A stretch of DNA of 54,259 nucleotides, taken from Paraglaciecola polaris LMG 21857 (GTDB taxonomy: Bacteria; Pseudomonadota; Gammaproteobacteria; Enterobacterales; Alteromonadaceae). The position numbers and the translations under genes are program-made. Each line of letters opens with the position of its first letter. Position 1 is the stretch's first letter. The stretch is taken from positions 1 through 54,259 of the forward strand of contig NZ_BAER01000073.1 in NCBI RefSeq assembly GCF_000315055.1. The letters are read 5' to 3'. Shown one piece after another: positions 35,255 to 43,433 of the stretch. The notes beneath the pieces were generated by a model that saw only the letters and a program-made list of their open reading frames with translations, searched no databases and was not told where the DNA came from.

Positions 35255-35650
35255 ATGTTCCCTCAAATAAAAAAAATAAAATCGCGAGTACTGACAAGTC
35301 AAGGTGCTAAGCCCGTAGTCCAGTTTTACGATACCGAGCAAAAAAGCTGGGATGAAGAAGTTGTCCTGGATTTTAGTCGCTCAGGCATGGCGCTTTTCAC
35401 CCTAGATACCGATGATAATGCAGACCCCTACATTTTTTTTGGGGCGCTGCAAAAAACCGAAGATGGCTGCAACCCAGATACCAACTGGGATTTTATGATA
35501 AATGGCGCGGGCAATATCATCTGTTTTAACAATGATTGTAAAAGCGCGCAAAATATCTCGGTTAGACTGACTTTGATAAAACGAGGGGATGATAATTTCG
35601 AGAACGCCATCGTCAGCGCCGATCCTATGATTAAAAATCGACCAGACTAA
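35255..35650 (+). CDS. Small protein of unknown function, partner of the STAND receptor
   Basis: A 131-residue protein with no signal peptide or membrane helix. Alternating hydrophobic residues suggest a beta-sandwich (KPVVQFYDTEQ, ALFTLDTDD, IFFGALQ, WDFMINGAGN, ISVRLTLIKR). Three Cys (in GCNPD and CFNNDCKS) and a closing SADPMIKNRPD are the only notable marks. I do not recognise the family. AGGAAG precedes ATG 35255, and the 28-base gap to the receptor gene makes co-expression very likely. It could be an effector, ligand or modulator of the receptor; none of these can be shown from sequence. Confidence 0.75.
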   Translation: MFPQIKKIKSRVLTSQGAKPVVQFYDTEQKSWDEEVVLDFSRSGMALFTLDTDDNADPYIFFGALQKTEDGCNPDTNWDFMINGAGNIICFNNDCKSAQNISVRLTLIKRGDDNFENAIVSADPMIKNRPD

Positions 35651-35716
35651 TTTTCAAAATATTGGAAACACAGCAAACGATAGATTTGCCAGTTGAAACT
35701 AAACATTGATATATAA

Positions 35717-35752
35717 AAACGCCGGTCACTTCTCAATTAACGACCAGCGTTT
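35717..35752 (+). terminator. Probable terminator after the STAND/small-gene pair
   Basis: AAACGC-C-GGTC pairs with GACC-A-GCGTTT (one mismatch) with a 14-base loop, then TTC TTG. It closes the two-gene unit before the cysteine-desulfhydrase gene. The U-tract is weak. Confidence 0.5.
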
Positions 35753-35909
35753 CTTGTATTGGCACTGCCCACGATGGCATTACACCACTGCATTTGGCAC
35801 GACCTGCGTATCCTAGCCCACTGAATAGTTAAAATATCTTTGCCTGCGCATTCACTCAGTCAGGTCTTTGGGCTATCGTAATGTAAAAATTCGCCGCAAG
35901 ATAAAAGTG

Positions 35910-36989
35910 ATGACCCTTTCCACAGAAAAAAAAACTTGGTTAGCCGCCGCGTTGACTATTATTAATGCCGATTTTAATCGTTCATCTGACACCCATTTGA
36001 TAAAAGTCGACTTACCTTGTTTTGTTGATGTATCACTGTATCTCAAGGATGAATCCACTCATCCCACTGGCAGTCTCAAACACCGCTTGGCCCGTTCGCT
36101 GTTTTTATATGGTTTGTGCAATGGGGTCATCAATCAAAATACCACTATTGTTGAGTCATCATCTGGCAGTACGGCTATTTCTGAAGCCTATTTTGCCCGC
36201 CTACTCGGCTTGCGATTCATCGCAGTCGTACCCAAAAGTACTGCCAGTGAAAAAATAAAACAGATTGAATTTTATGGTGGTGAGTGTTTTAAAGTTGAAC
36301 CACAAGATCTCTACGCTAAGGCTCAGCAACTCGCCGACGAATTAAATGGTCACTACATGGACCAATTTACTTACGCAGAGCGAGCAACCGATTGGCGAGG
36401 CAATAGCAATATTGCCGAAAGCATTTTTGCCCAAATGGCGTTGGAATCCCATCAGATACCCAGTTGGATTGTAGTGAGTGCCGGCACCGGTGGCACCTCT
36501 GCCACCATAGGCCGCTATTTGCGTTATAACCCAGCATTGCATCTAAAAACCCAGTTAGCCGTAGTCGACCCAGACAATTCAGTCTTTTTCGATTACTACC
36601 GTGATCGTAATAACGAAATCACCAACAACAAAGGCTCACGTATTGAAGGTATAGGCCGACCTCGCGTTGAACCTTCATTCTTACCCGATGTGGTTGATCA
36701 CATGATTCAGGTACCGGATGCGGCCTCTATCGCGACTATTCGTTGGCTTGAAGGCATACTTGGGCGCAAATGTGGCGGCTCAACCGGCACCAATGTGTAT
36801 GGCGCCCTTCAACTTATCGCCCAAATGATAAAAAATAAGCAACAAGGCAGCGTGGTCAGCATGATCTGTGATTCTGGTGAACGCTACCTAAATAGCTATT
36901 ACAGCGATGAGTGGGTAACACAACAACAATTGGATTTAGCGCCTTATACTCAGCAGCTAGAAAATTTTATGCTAACGGGTGAAATGTAG
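35910..36989 (+). CDS. Cds1-type L-cysteine desulfhydrase (PLP, cysteine-synthase fold)
   Basis: A 359-residue fold-type II PLP enzyme. The PLP lysine is K57 in [15 protein letters not shown]. Further marks are [14 protein letters not shown], the phosphate-binding [34 protein letters not shown] and [16 protein letters not shown]. These match the Mycobacterium Cds1 (Rv3684) branch as I remember it, closer than CysK or CysM. Cds1 degrades L-cysteine to H2S, pyruvate and ammonia, so that activity is the best guess. I chose ATG 35910; an in-frame TTG lies 14 codons upstream. It is separated from the STAND pair by a hairpin, so a functional link is uncertain. Confidence 0.82.
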   Translation: MTLSTEKKTWLAAALTIINADFNRSSDTHLIKVDLPCFVDVSLYLKDESTHPTGSLKHRLARSLFLYGLCNGVINQNTTIVESSSGSTAISEAYFARLLGLRFIAVVPKSTASEKIKQIEFYGGECFKVEPQDLYAKAQQLADELNGHYMDQFTYAERATDWRGNSNIAESIFAQMALESHQIPSWIVVSAGTGGTSATIGRYLRYNPALHLKTQLAVVDPDNSVFFDYYRDRNNEITNNKGSRIEGIGRPRVEPSFLPDVVDHMIQVPDAASIATIRWLEGILGRKCGGSTGTNVYGALQLIAQMIKNKQQGSVVSMICDSGERYLNSYYSDEWVTQQQLDLAPYTQQLENFMLTGEM

Positions 36990-37105
36990 TATTTATAAGG
37001 GAGCTGGCAGTTTTTACTAACGACGTAACTTGCCTACCCTCATACGACGTTACTGCCCAGTAATTGGCGACATTTATGTATTACGCTGGAATAAAACAAG
37101 CAGGT

Positions 37106-37146
37106 AAAAAAATGGCTAAATCAATAAAATTGATTTGGCCATTTTT
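37106..37146. terminator. Bidirectional terminator between convergent genes
   Basis: A long stem, AAAAATGGCTAAATCAAT paired with ATTGATTTGGCCATTTTT (one G-U pair), around an AAA loop. A runs and T runs on both sides suit both strands. It lies between the desulfhydrase and the tubulin-like gene. Confidence 0.85.
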
Positions 37147-37180
37147 CTTCGTACCACAACCCAGCGCTATGCGCATTTGT

Positions 37181-39352
37181 TTATACTTCAGCGCCGTCGT
37201 CGTTTAACGATATCACCTTGGTTTTACTGATTTTGTGGCGATAAATTTCTCGTAGATATTTGATCGCTTTTTTCACGCTATCACGGCTTAATCGAATATC
37301 GTTAATTGAAACAAATTTATCCTTTTCTCGGATCAGTTCACGATATTTTTTCTCGTACATTGGCTTGATTGCATACCAGTTTGTATCAAGAATTTTCGCC
37401 GGATTTTCATACTCTTCCAACATAGAATCCAACGCTTCTTCATCAAAAACTTCTGCGCGAATAAATTCAAGCATGGCTTGGTCGAGTTTTTCGTCAAAGC
37501 GATAGTTATCTTTGGCGAAACAGCGTTTGATATAGGCTACGATCAAGGTTAAAAAATCATCGCTCAAACAAGGGCTCTTAACAATAAGGGTCGTCAAAGA
37601 GATATTTGCCGAAGCACCTATAACTAATGCATACCGTTTGAGTGTCGTATTTGGGAACAACGCATTGAGATGCGACTTAAGGCGATTCAAATCTATATAA
37701 GATAACTTGTAATCTTTCGGTAATGAGATAATCGACACAACCGAAGAGCAATTCTTAAAGAAGTGCAAATCTTTTAAGTGCTTGGCGTCATAGCCACTTT
37801 TCAAGTATTCACTCAATCGCTTTCTGTAGCGTGATGACTCGATAGGTAATAGACTAATTCCTTCAATAGCCTGCGTCACTTTATTAAAGTGAGGCAGGTC
37901 AATTGAGCGAAAAAATAAGTCATCGATATTTAGGTCATCTTCGCCTTTATCAAGAATTTTAATTCTATCTAGATTCGAAACGTGTTCAACGGGCACGACC
38001 GACTCAGCATAAGCCAAGGCTACAGGCCCAGCTAGGCTCATAAACAAATCGTTGGCATCTAGGCGAATCGTTTCACCGATATCGATACCTGCTCGGCGAA
38101 AATAATTCTCGTCGTAATCAGTTGTGACCGCTTGTGCAGTGAGAATGTTGAATATTTGCTGTGAAATATACTGATTGGCATGCTTTTCCATCGCGTTAAC
38201 GTCTATGTGCTGAATGCCACTGTCGTCTGTTTCTTCCGCATAGCGCATAATATCGTTAGAGATCAGCATCATGGCGTTCCACGGGCGAATGCGATGCATT
38301 GCGCTGGCGTCACTGCTGTCTTCTTTGTCGAAGTTGTATGAAAAGTCCCACTCCTCAGCCATGTATTTACACAGTAAACGCCCAGCGTTTATGTGTAATG
38401 CTTCAGACATCTCAACCCCATGGTCAGAAATATTCGGCAATATACAAATACCACTGGTGAAAATCGGCTCAAATACAAATGAGTGTCCGTGGTTATCATC
38501 ACTCTCGCTAACGGCTCTGGTCTCAAATGTCTTGCTCATGTAAGCATATTGCTGGGCTAACCCAAATTCGGAAGCCATTCCAGAACCAGTGCCGCCGCCA
38601 GCACTGAATATGTAGAAGTAAAGTCGTGATTGATTCGCTTTTATACCGCATGAGTCGATTAAATATGAGTGTATATATTTCCACTCTTTATTAGCAAAAC
38701 GCTGGGTGTCTTTGTTAAGGATAATTCTGGCTAAATACTGACCTAAAATAGGTGCATTCCCTGCGCCTCCTGCATGCACTTCAGATAAATCCATGATTTT
38801 CATCTTGGTGTATTCCTGCAGAAAATTCGATTTCTCGCCTTTATTTGAAAAACGAACTCGCCCTTCGATATCTTTATCTAGATCCCCTAACATGACTAAA
38901 GGTTCGATCAAAAATACGGGTTTCACATCTTGAGCGCTGGATAAATTCAATCCTCGTTTTATCCAACTCATTGGGCGGTGATCTAGTTCACGAGACTGTC
39001 GTTCTTCGTTTTCAAATTCGTTTAAATAGAAATTACGTGCGTTATATACAAGAGATGCGACATCCAATGCGATATTTGAGCCGCAACGACCCAAACCGAT
39101 TAAGCAAACTGAGGGGAAATTCTGCTCTTTACCTACTTCTGATTCATTATCTGGGTTAGCTACTGGAAACACACTATTGCGCAAAGCATTGATGTTGTTT
39201 AATATTTTTTCTAATTCACGCTCAGTGAAATACATGTAGCGCTCATTAACAAAGGGGGTTTCGGCTGGTGAATTACCACCCTGGTCTATTTCTGTGGCTT
39301 GGAAAGAGGTTTCTTCAACCGCCAAATCATCCTTTTCGTTGTTAACGCTCAT
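37181..39352 (-). CDS. Tubulin/FtsZ-superfamily GTPase-like protein, large
   Basis: A 724-residue cytosolic protein. A nucleotide-binding N-terminus, VCLIGLGRCGSNIALDVASL (82-101), resembles the FtsZ T1 loop. HAGGAGNAPILGQ (193-205) resembles a T3-type loop. SAGGGTGSGMASEFG (250-264) is the tubulin/FtsZ signature (G-box). A T7-like segment may be LISNDIMRYA ... DVNAMEKHANQYI. About 80 polar N-terminal residues precede the GTPase core. The C-terminal ~150 residues are charged and helical. It is far larger than FtsZ (about 390) and has no FtsZ C-terminal FtsA/ZipA peptide. It resembles the FtsZ-like families linked to membrane remodelling; the exact family is unassigned. ATG 39352 is supported by AGGAAA 8 bases upstream. 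Confidence 0.8.
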   Translation of the reverse strand: MSVNNEKDDLAVEETSFQATEIDQGGNSPAETPFVNERYMYFTERELEKILNNINALRNSVFPVANPDNESEVGKEQNFPSVCLIGLGRCGSNIALDVASLVYNARNFYLNEFENEERQSRELDHRPMSWIKRGLNLSSAQDVKPVFLIEPLVMLGDLDKDIEGRVRFSNKGEKSNFLQEYTKMKIMDLSEVHAGGAGNAPILGQYLARIILNKDTQRFANKEWKYIHSYLIDSCGIKANQSRLYFYIFSAGGGTGSGMASEFGLAQQYAYMSKTFETRAVSESDDNHGHSFVFEPIFTSGICILPNISDHGVEMSEALHINAGRLLCKYMAEEWDFSYNFDKEDSSDASAMHRIRPWNAMMLISNDIMRYAEETDDSGIQHIDVNAMEKHANQYISQQIFNILTAQAVTTDYDENYFRRAGIDIGETIRLDANDLFMSLAGPVALAYAESVVPVEHVSNLDRIKILDKGEDDLNIDDLFFRSIDLPHFNKVTQAIEGISLLPIESSRYRKRLSEYLKSGYDAKHLKDLHFFKNCSSVVSIISLPKDYKLSYIDLNRLKSHLNALFPNTTLKRYALVIGASANISLTTLIVKSPCLSDDFLTLIVAYIKRCFAKDNYRFDEKLDQAMLEFIRAEVFDEEALDSMLEEYENPAKILDTNWYAIKPMYEKKYRELIREKDKFVSINDIRLSRDSVKKAIKYLREIYRHKISKTKVISLNDDGAEV

Positions 39353-40315
39353 AGCACATTTCCTATTTCGGCAAGTCAAACCTGCGCCTAATGTAGTTAG
39401 AATAGTAGAATTTAAGATTCGTTCAGCATCGTTGTTTAATCCAAACGCACTCAAATAGCAAGTCAGCCACAGATTAAATTATTTAATTGAAACAACACTT
39501 TATCGTAGTTTTTATGACCTATATATGCTTAATGTACGTTAACCACTTGAGACATTAGTTATATATTTTCATAACTAAGTATACTTTTAGAGACACCGAC
39601 TCTTTGTTCCGGTTGTGATAACGGTATGCCCTAACGCTGTTGATATTCAGATGCTTGCTCGGCTACAACACAGAAAACCTGTTGCTCTTGATCATATTCA
39701 AGGCCTATTGAGAGTCCGTTCCCAAGCTATCTACTTGCGTAAGTAATGACACATATTTGCAGCAAGGGAGCACAAGACTGACGCCCAATCTTTTTGCTTT
39801 TAGGGACATTAGATTGAAAATATCCGCGGAACAGGCGACGGATTAGCACTTAAGATATAAAGCAGTACTTGCTCTCATACACAGGAGTTCAGGTAGCGGT
39901 TCTAACATGTTCTGTATGAGAGAGCATGCCAATCTTCAACCCGTGATCGCCACAAAATCTAACTGCCACTTATTTTATTAATAAACCCTCAGAAGACTGA
40001 CGGTTAAAAATAGTTGCCGATGTGCCGTTCATCAATCTCAAAAAACCATATTGACTGTCGCCTTCCTCTTGTAAATACGCGCTCTTCAAAACAATACCGG
40101 TATCAGTAGAACAAGTTCTGTTGCAAAGCCACAAGAAAAAAGTGGCAGGCGTTGATAATTTATTCATTGAAATAAACAACTTACAAATAGAAGGTTAGCG
40201 GAAGGTTAAGATTAAGCCCTAGGTATACAGTATGAACGTCGATTAACGCAGCATTCACATATTGAGTCATCGGTTGGAAATACAGCCTAAAACTGATGAT
40301 ACAAAAGGAGCTAAC
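39353..40315. other. Gene-poor region of about 960 bases
   Basis: Upstream of the tubulin-like gene. I find no convincing coding frame. A 69-codon minus-strand frame at 39970-40179 was considered and set aside. It contains one strong inverted repeat (39872-39922). The stretch may hold regulatory DNA or decayed sequence. Confidence 0.45.
39872..39922. repeat. Inverted repeat, 10-bp perfect arms
   Basis: CTCTCATACA at 39872-39881 pairs with TGTATGAGAG at 39913-39922 around a 31-base loop. It is in the gene-poor region and has no T-tract. It could be an operator, an RNA structure or an end of a decayed element. Confidence 0.55.
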
Positions 40316-40513
40316 ATGAAAACGTTTCTACTGTTACACATCGCTTTACTTTGCACTTTGGGTTATGTCAGCCAAAGCATCTTTTTTGGGCCCTTGGGAG
40401 ATGTGTTATTTACCATCGCCAGTGTGATCTGTATCCCCATCGTCAGTGCCTACGCATTAAAGTGCTATTTCAGCCTTTCAGCGATGCGTCCGCGCAATCA
40501 TAAAATCCTATAA
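40316..40513 (+). CDS. Small two-helix membrane protein
   Basis: A 65-residue hypothetical protein with two hydrophobic segments (about 3-22 and 30-50) and a short basic tail ending RPRNHKIL. No family recognised. The start is well supported: AAAGGAG lies 6 bases before ATG 40316. It stands alone with a terminator about 120 bases downstream. Confidence 0.7.
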   Translation: MKTFLLLHIALLCTLGYVSQSIFFGPLGDVLFTIASVICIPIVSAYALKCYFSLSAMRPRNHKIL

Positions 40514-40850
40514 CTAGCTATGTTCGGCAATGGCTATATTTGCCGGTAAGTCGTCTCTACCTCAACAAGAAAATAAAGACTCAAGGCATCGAATAGTGAC
40601 TTGAGCATCATTTGGGTTCCTCGACCTTTGCGCGCCATGTTATGGCGCGTTTTTTTACATCTACGCCTCATCCATCCATGAAAATGCTTTTCCCCTACGT
40701 TTAAAAAACTCGTCTTCTAGCGATCAACAAACAAATTTAACATATAAAAATCAATGCGTTAAAAAAGGAAGATTAGCAGAAGGTATTAGAGACTTTAGTC
40801 TAATATCTTGTTTGCATCACACATCAGCGTGAAAGCGCAAAAAAGGGAAC
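40514..40850. other. Intergenic region before the diguanylate cyclase
   Basis: Holds the terminator at 40631-40656, then about 195 bases of upstream sequence of the GGDEF gene. No other structure seen. Confidence 0.5.
40631..40656 (+). terminator. Rho-independent terminator
   Basis: CGCGCCAT-GTT-ATGGCGCG stem followed by seven T. It ends transcription from the small membrane protein gene. Confidence 0.93.
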
Positions 40851-41837
40851 ATGATGCCAAACTCACACCAGCCTAGCGACAAAGCAAACAAATCAGAGTC
40901 AATAATAGATACCTTTTCAGTGTCTTTGCTGAATGAGAAAATGCAGGCTTTTAGCAAGATGGCAAACGTCATCGCTGAGGCCATATTCATCGTCAATGAC
41001 GACGGAGTCATTGAGATGATTAACCCCCTAGCTGCGAAGTTCTTTGGTGCAGCGCATGAGGCATTAATTGGACAAAAATGGTTTTACTTTCTCCACGAGC
41101 GTTATCGTGAGCAATACGAGTACTTGTTTATTAACTGGAAAAAGACTCCCGACTTAGCCTTGAATCATGGTCCCAAGGAAGTATTGTTAAATCGGGCTGA
41201 CAGCACATGGATGGAAGCTGATTTGTCGGTTTCTTGTTTGCCCACATCTTTGACGGGTACAAGTCCTCTATTTGTTGGTGTGCTGCACAACTTAACCAAG
41301 CATAAGACTGAATATAGCGAATTGCGTCGACTTGCCTCAACGGATCACTTAACCGGACTGGCTAATCGCCACAATTTAGAGAAGACCCTAGAAAAAAGTT
41401 GGCTTGAGTGCCTCAATAGCGATCAAGCTATCAGTCTAATTTTGATAGACGTGGACTATTTCAAATTATTCAACGATCAATTTGGTCACGTTAATGGCGA
41501 TAAATGCCTCCAGAAAATAGCCAAAACCATAGAGCACTGTCTGCCCGCCAATGACAGCCTAGCAGCCCGATATGGCGGGGAAGAGTTTGCCGTTATCTTA
41601 CCGCGCTTGCATGCCGTCAGCGCCGAGATAGTAGCCAAAGATATTCAGCAGCAAATCAATACACTTACTTTTAGCGATTTGGGGTTACCAGCCGACTTTA
41701 GGGTAAGTGTAAGCCAAGGCATTGCCACCGAGTTTGGCGGTCAATTTAGAACCTCTGAAGCGCTTATTTGCGCAGCTGACACCGCCTTGTATCGCGCGAA
41801 GTCAGATGGCCGCAATAGGATCAGCATCGGCCATTAA
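40851..41837 (+). CDS. PAS-GGDEF diguanylate cyclase
   Basis: A 328-residue cytosolic sensor. The PAS domain (about 35-155) has VIAEAIFIVNDDGVIEMIN and FFGAAHEALIGQKW. The GGDEF domain (about 165-326) opens with STDHLTGLANR and carries the active site RYGGEEFAVILPR, so it should make cyclic di-GMP. The RxxD inhibitory site is not conserved; PAND lies at its place. ATG 40851 and 40854 are both possible. AGGGA is 5 bases before the second and only 2 before the first, so 40854 may be the true start. No membrane helix is seen. Confidence 0.92.
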   Translation: MMPNSHQPSDKANKSESIIDTFSVSLLNEKMQAFSKMANVIAEAIFIVNDDGVIEMINPLAAKFFGAAHEALIGQKWFYFLHERYREQYEYLFINWKKTPDLALNHGPKEVLLNRADSTWMEADLSVSCLPTSLTGTSPLFVGVLHNLTKHKTEYSELRRLASTDHLTGLANRHNLEKTLEKSWLECLNSDQAISLILIDVDYFKLFNDQFGHVNGDKCLQKIAKTIEHCLPANDSLAARYGGEEFAVILPRLHAVSAEIVAKDIQQQINTLTFSDLGLPADFRVSVSQGIATEFGGQFRTSEALICAADTALYRAKSDGRNRISIGH

Positions 41838-41848
41838 TATCATCATTA

Positions 41849-43084
41849 CTACACTTGGTGGCCAGCGGTAAAGGCATGCTTAAAAAGCAGCAGTATTAGG
41901 AAACACAGACTGGGCACAATCGCACTAATGCTGAAGAACCAGTGAGAAGGCAGGTATTCGACCACACCACCGGTTGCGAACCCTGCTAGCAGCATGCCCA
42001 TGGCGAATGCATTTTGGTATAACGCGACGCCAAAGGTTGGCTCCTGGGGCAGTAAGCGTTGTAACAGATTCACCCCTAAGCCAGCCATAGCGCCGTACAT
42101 AATGGCTTTCAAGCCTTGTAGGGCAAACAAATAAAAGACGTTTTGGCTAAGGGGCAACAAAACAAAAAATGCACAGCCACTAAGACTAGCAATCATGAAA
42201 AGTCGAGAATAAGAAAAGCGTGATAACAAGCTTACACAGCTTACAATTAAAGCGATTTCGACCAGTGCTGCGCACATAAATAGCGGCCCCACCATACTGA
42301 TTGGCAGTGCCTGTTCTACAAAATAGACCGGCAATAAATGCTGATACAGGGTAATGGCAAAGCTGCTTAACGTGAAAAAAAGCACACTGGGCCATACGTA
42401 TTGGTAACGCCAAGCACCCATTGCTGGTTTACCCCACGCTTTGCCTGATGTTGTCTGCCCAATGACTTGTCGCTCATGTTCATTCGTATCAGCCAACTCT
42501 GACGGTTTAGCTTTCGTTGCTGCAGGCAGATAACAAAACAGCCCAGCAAGTAATGGCAATCCGGCTCCCAGAACGTAAAAGAAAGTACCAAACCCCACAT
42601 ACTCAACCGTATAAAATGCCACGCTTGGGCACACTAACCAGGCTGCACTGACGGTTGCCATCAAACGAGCATTTACTCCGATAATCTGTGTGCTTGGAAA
42701 ATAACGAAACGCTAAGCCCATGAATAGCGACGTGGAGGCATGAAACGGCGCAAACAAGATAATCATCACTAGGGTAGCCAGATAGTAATTCTGGGTATAA
42801 GCCAATAACAACAAAGCAACGCTGGCTGTTAGGCTAATCCCCAATAACCACAACTTGTGTTGCCCCACGCGCTCAACAACTCGCGAAATCACAAACGCAT
42901 ACACAATACTACTCAAGGCATAGCCGCCCAGGAGCGCACTCAACTGGGTGGCGCTGGCATTCAGATAACGATAGGTATACACAGACATTATCGGTAGTAG
43001 ACATGCCATCACGCAGGCATTCATAAAACCCGCCAGATAATAACGGCGCTCACGATGAACAATATTCTGACCACTATGCATCAT
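41849..43084 (-). CDS. MFS transporter, 12 TM
   Basis: A 411-residue major facilitator protein with two six-helix bundles joined by a hydrophilic loop (about 195-225). The first cytoplasmic loop has RVVERVGQHKLWLLG, similar to the DRxGRR-type motif A. The overall pattern is like the small sugar-efflux (SetA/SetB) group, but the match is weak. Substrate unknown. It is convergent with the diguanylate cyclase (11 bases apart) and divergent from the TonB receptor. Confidence 0.85.
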   Translation of the reverse strand: MMHSGQNIVHRERRYYLAGFMNACVMACLLPIMSVYTYRYLNASATQLSALLGGYALSSIVYAFVISRVVERVGQHKLWLLGISLTASVALLLLAYTQNYYLATLVMIILFAPFHASTSLFMGLAFRYFPSTQIIGVNARLMATVSAAWLVCPSVAFYTVEYVGFGTFFYVLGAGLPLLAGLFCYLPAATKAKPSELADTNEHERQVIGQTTSGKAWGKPAMGAWRYQYVWPSVLFFTLSSFAITLYQHLLPVYFVEQALPISMVGPLFMCAALVEIALIVSCVSLLSRFSYSRLFMIASLSGCAFFVLLPLSQNVFYLFALQGLKAIMYGAMAGLGVNLLQRLLPQEPTFGVALYQNAFAMGMLLAGFATGGVVEYLPSHWFFSISAIVPSLCFLILLLFKHAFTAGHQV

Positions 43085-43433
43085 GGCGTACGGCTTTCTC
43101 TGGGCTTGACTGGTTATAAAATGAGTGTTGAATCTTTGTATCCAATATACCCATTACCCTCGTAAAGATAACAATTGTTGATTGTACGAGATTAGCTTTA
43201 ATTTAATAACATATTGTTTATTATGATTTTTATTTATTTTATGCACCTAATTTATACGTATAAAAATAACCAAATTCGCTGGTTAACAGGTTAAAACTAA
43301 CGAATTCGCGTTATAAAACGTAAGAAATATATAACTTTTAGCTCTAAAATAAGCCAATTAAGTAGTGCTGCGTTGCAATAAAACTCGCGTCTGCTGGGTC
43401 TCTAGCCACAGAATCATTTTTAAAGGAAAAAGC
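43085..43433. other. AT-rich intergenic region, promoters of MFS and TonB operon
   Basis: Very AT-rich. The only symmetry seen is AACAATTGTT at 43170-43179. No Fur-box-like sequence is convincing, and there is no gene. Confidence 0.45.

Noticed and set aside
37181-39352. Calling the tubulin-like gene FtsZ or a plasmid TubZ
   Set aside because: Length, lack of the FtsZ tail and absence of any division or plasmid partition genes around it do not fit either.
31852-39352. Reading the STAND, desulfhydrase and tubulin-like genes as one defence island
   Set aside because: A hairpin separates the first two units, the tubulin-like gene is on the other strand, and no mobile element or known defence gene lies nearby; only the STAND gene and its small neighbour are clearly linked.
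39970-40179. 69-codon minus-strand open frame in the gene-poor region
   Set aside because: No ribosome binding site near its start, no family-like motif, and composition typical of chance frames. A real small protein cannot be excluded.
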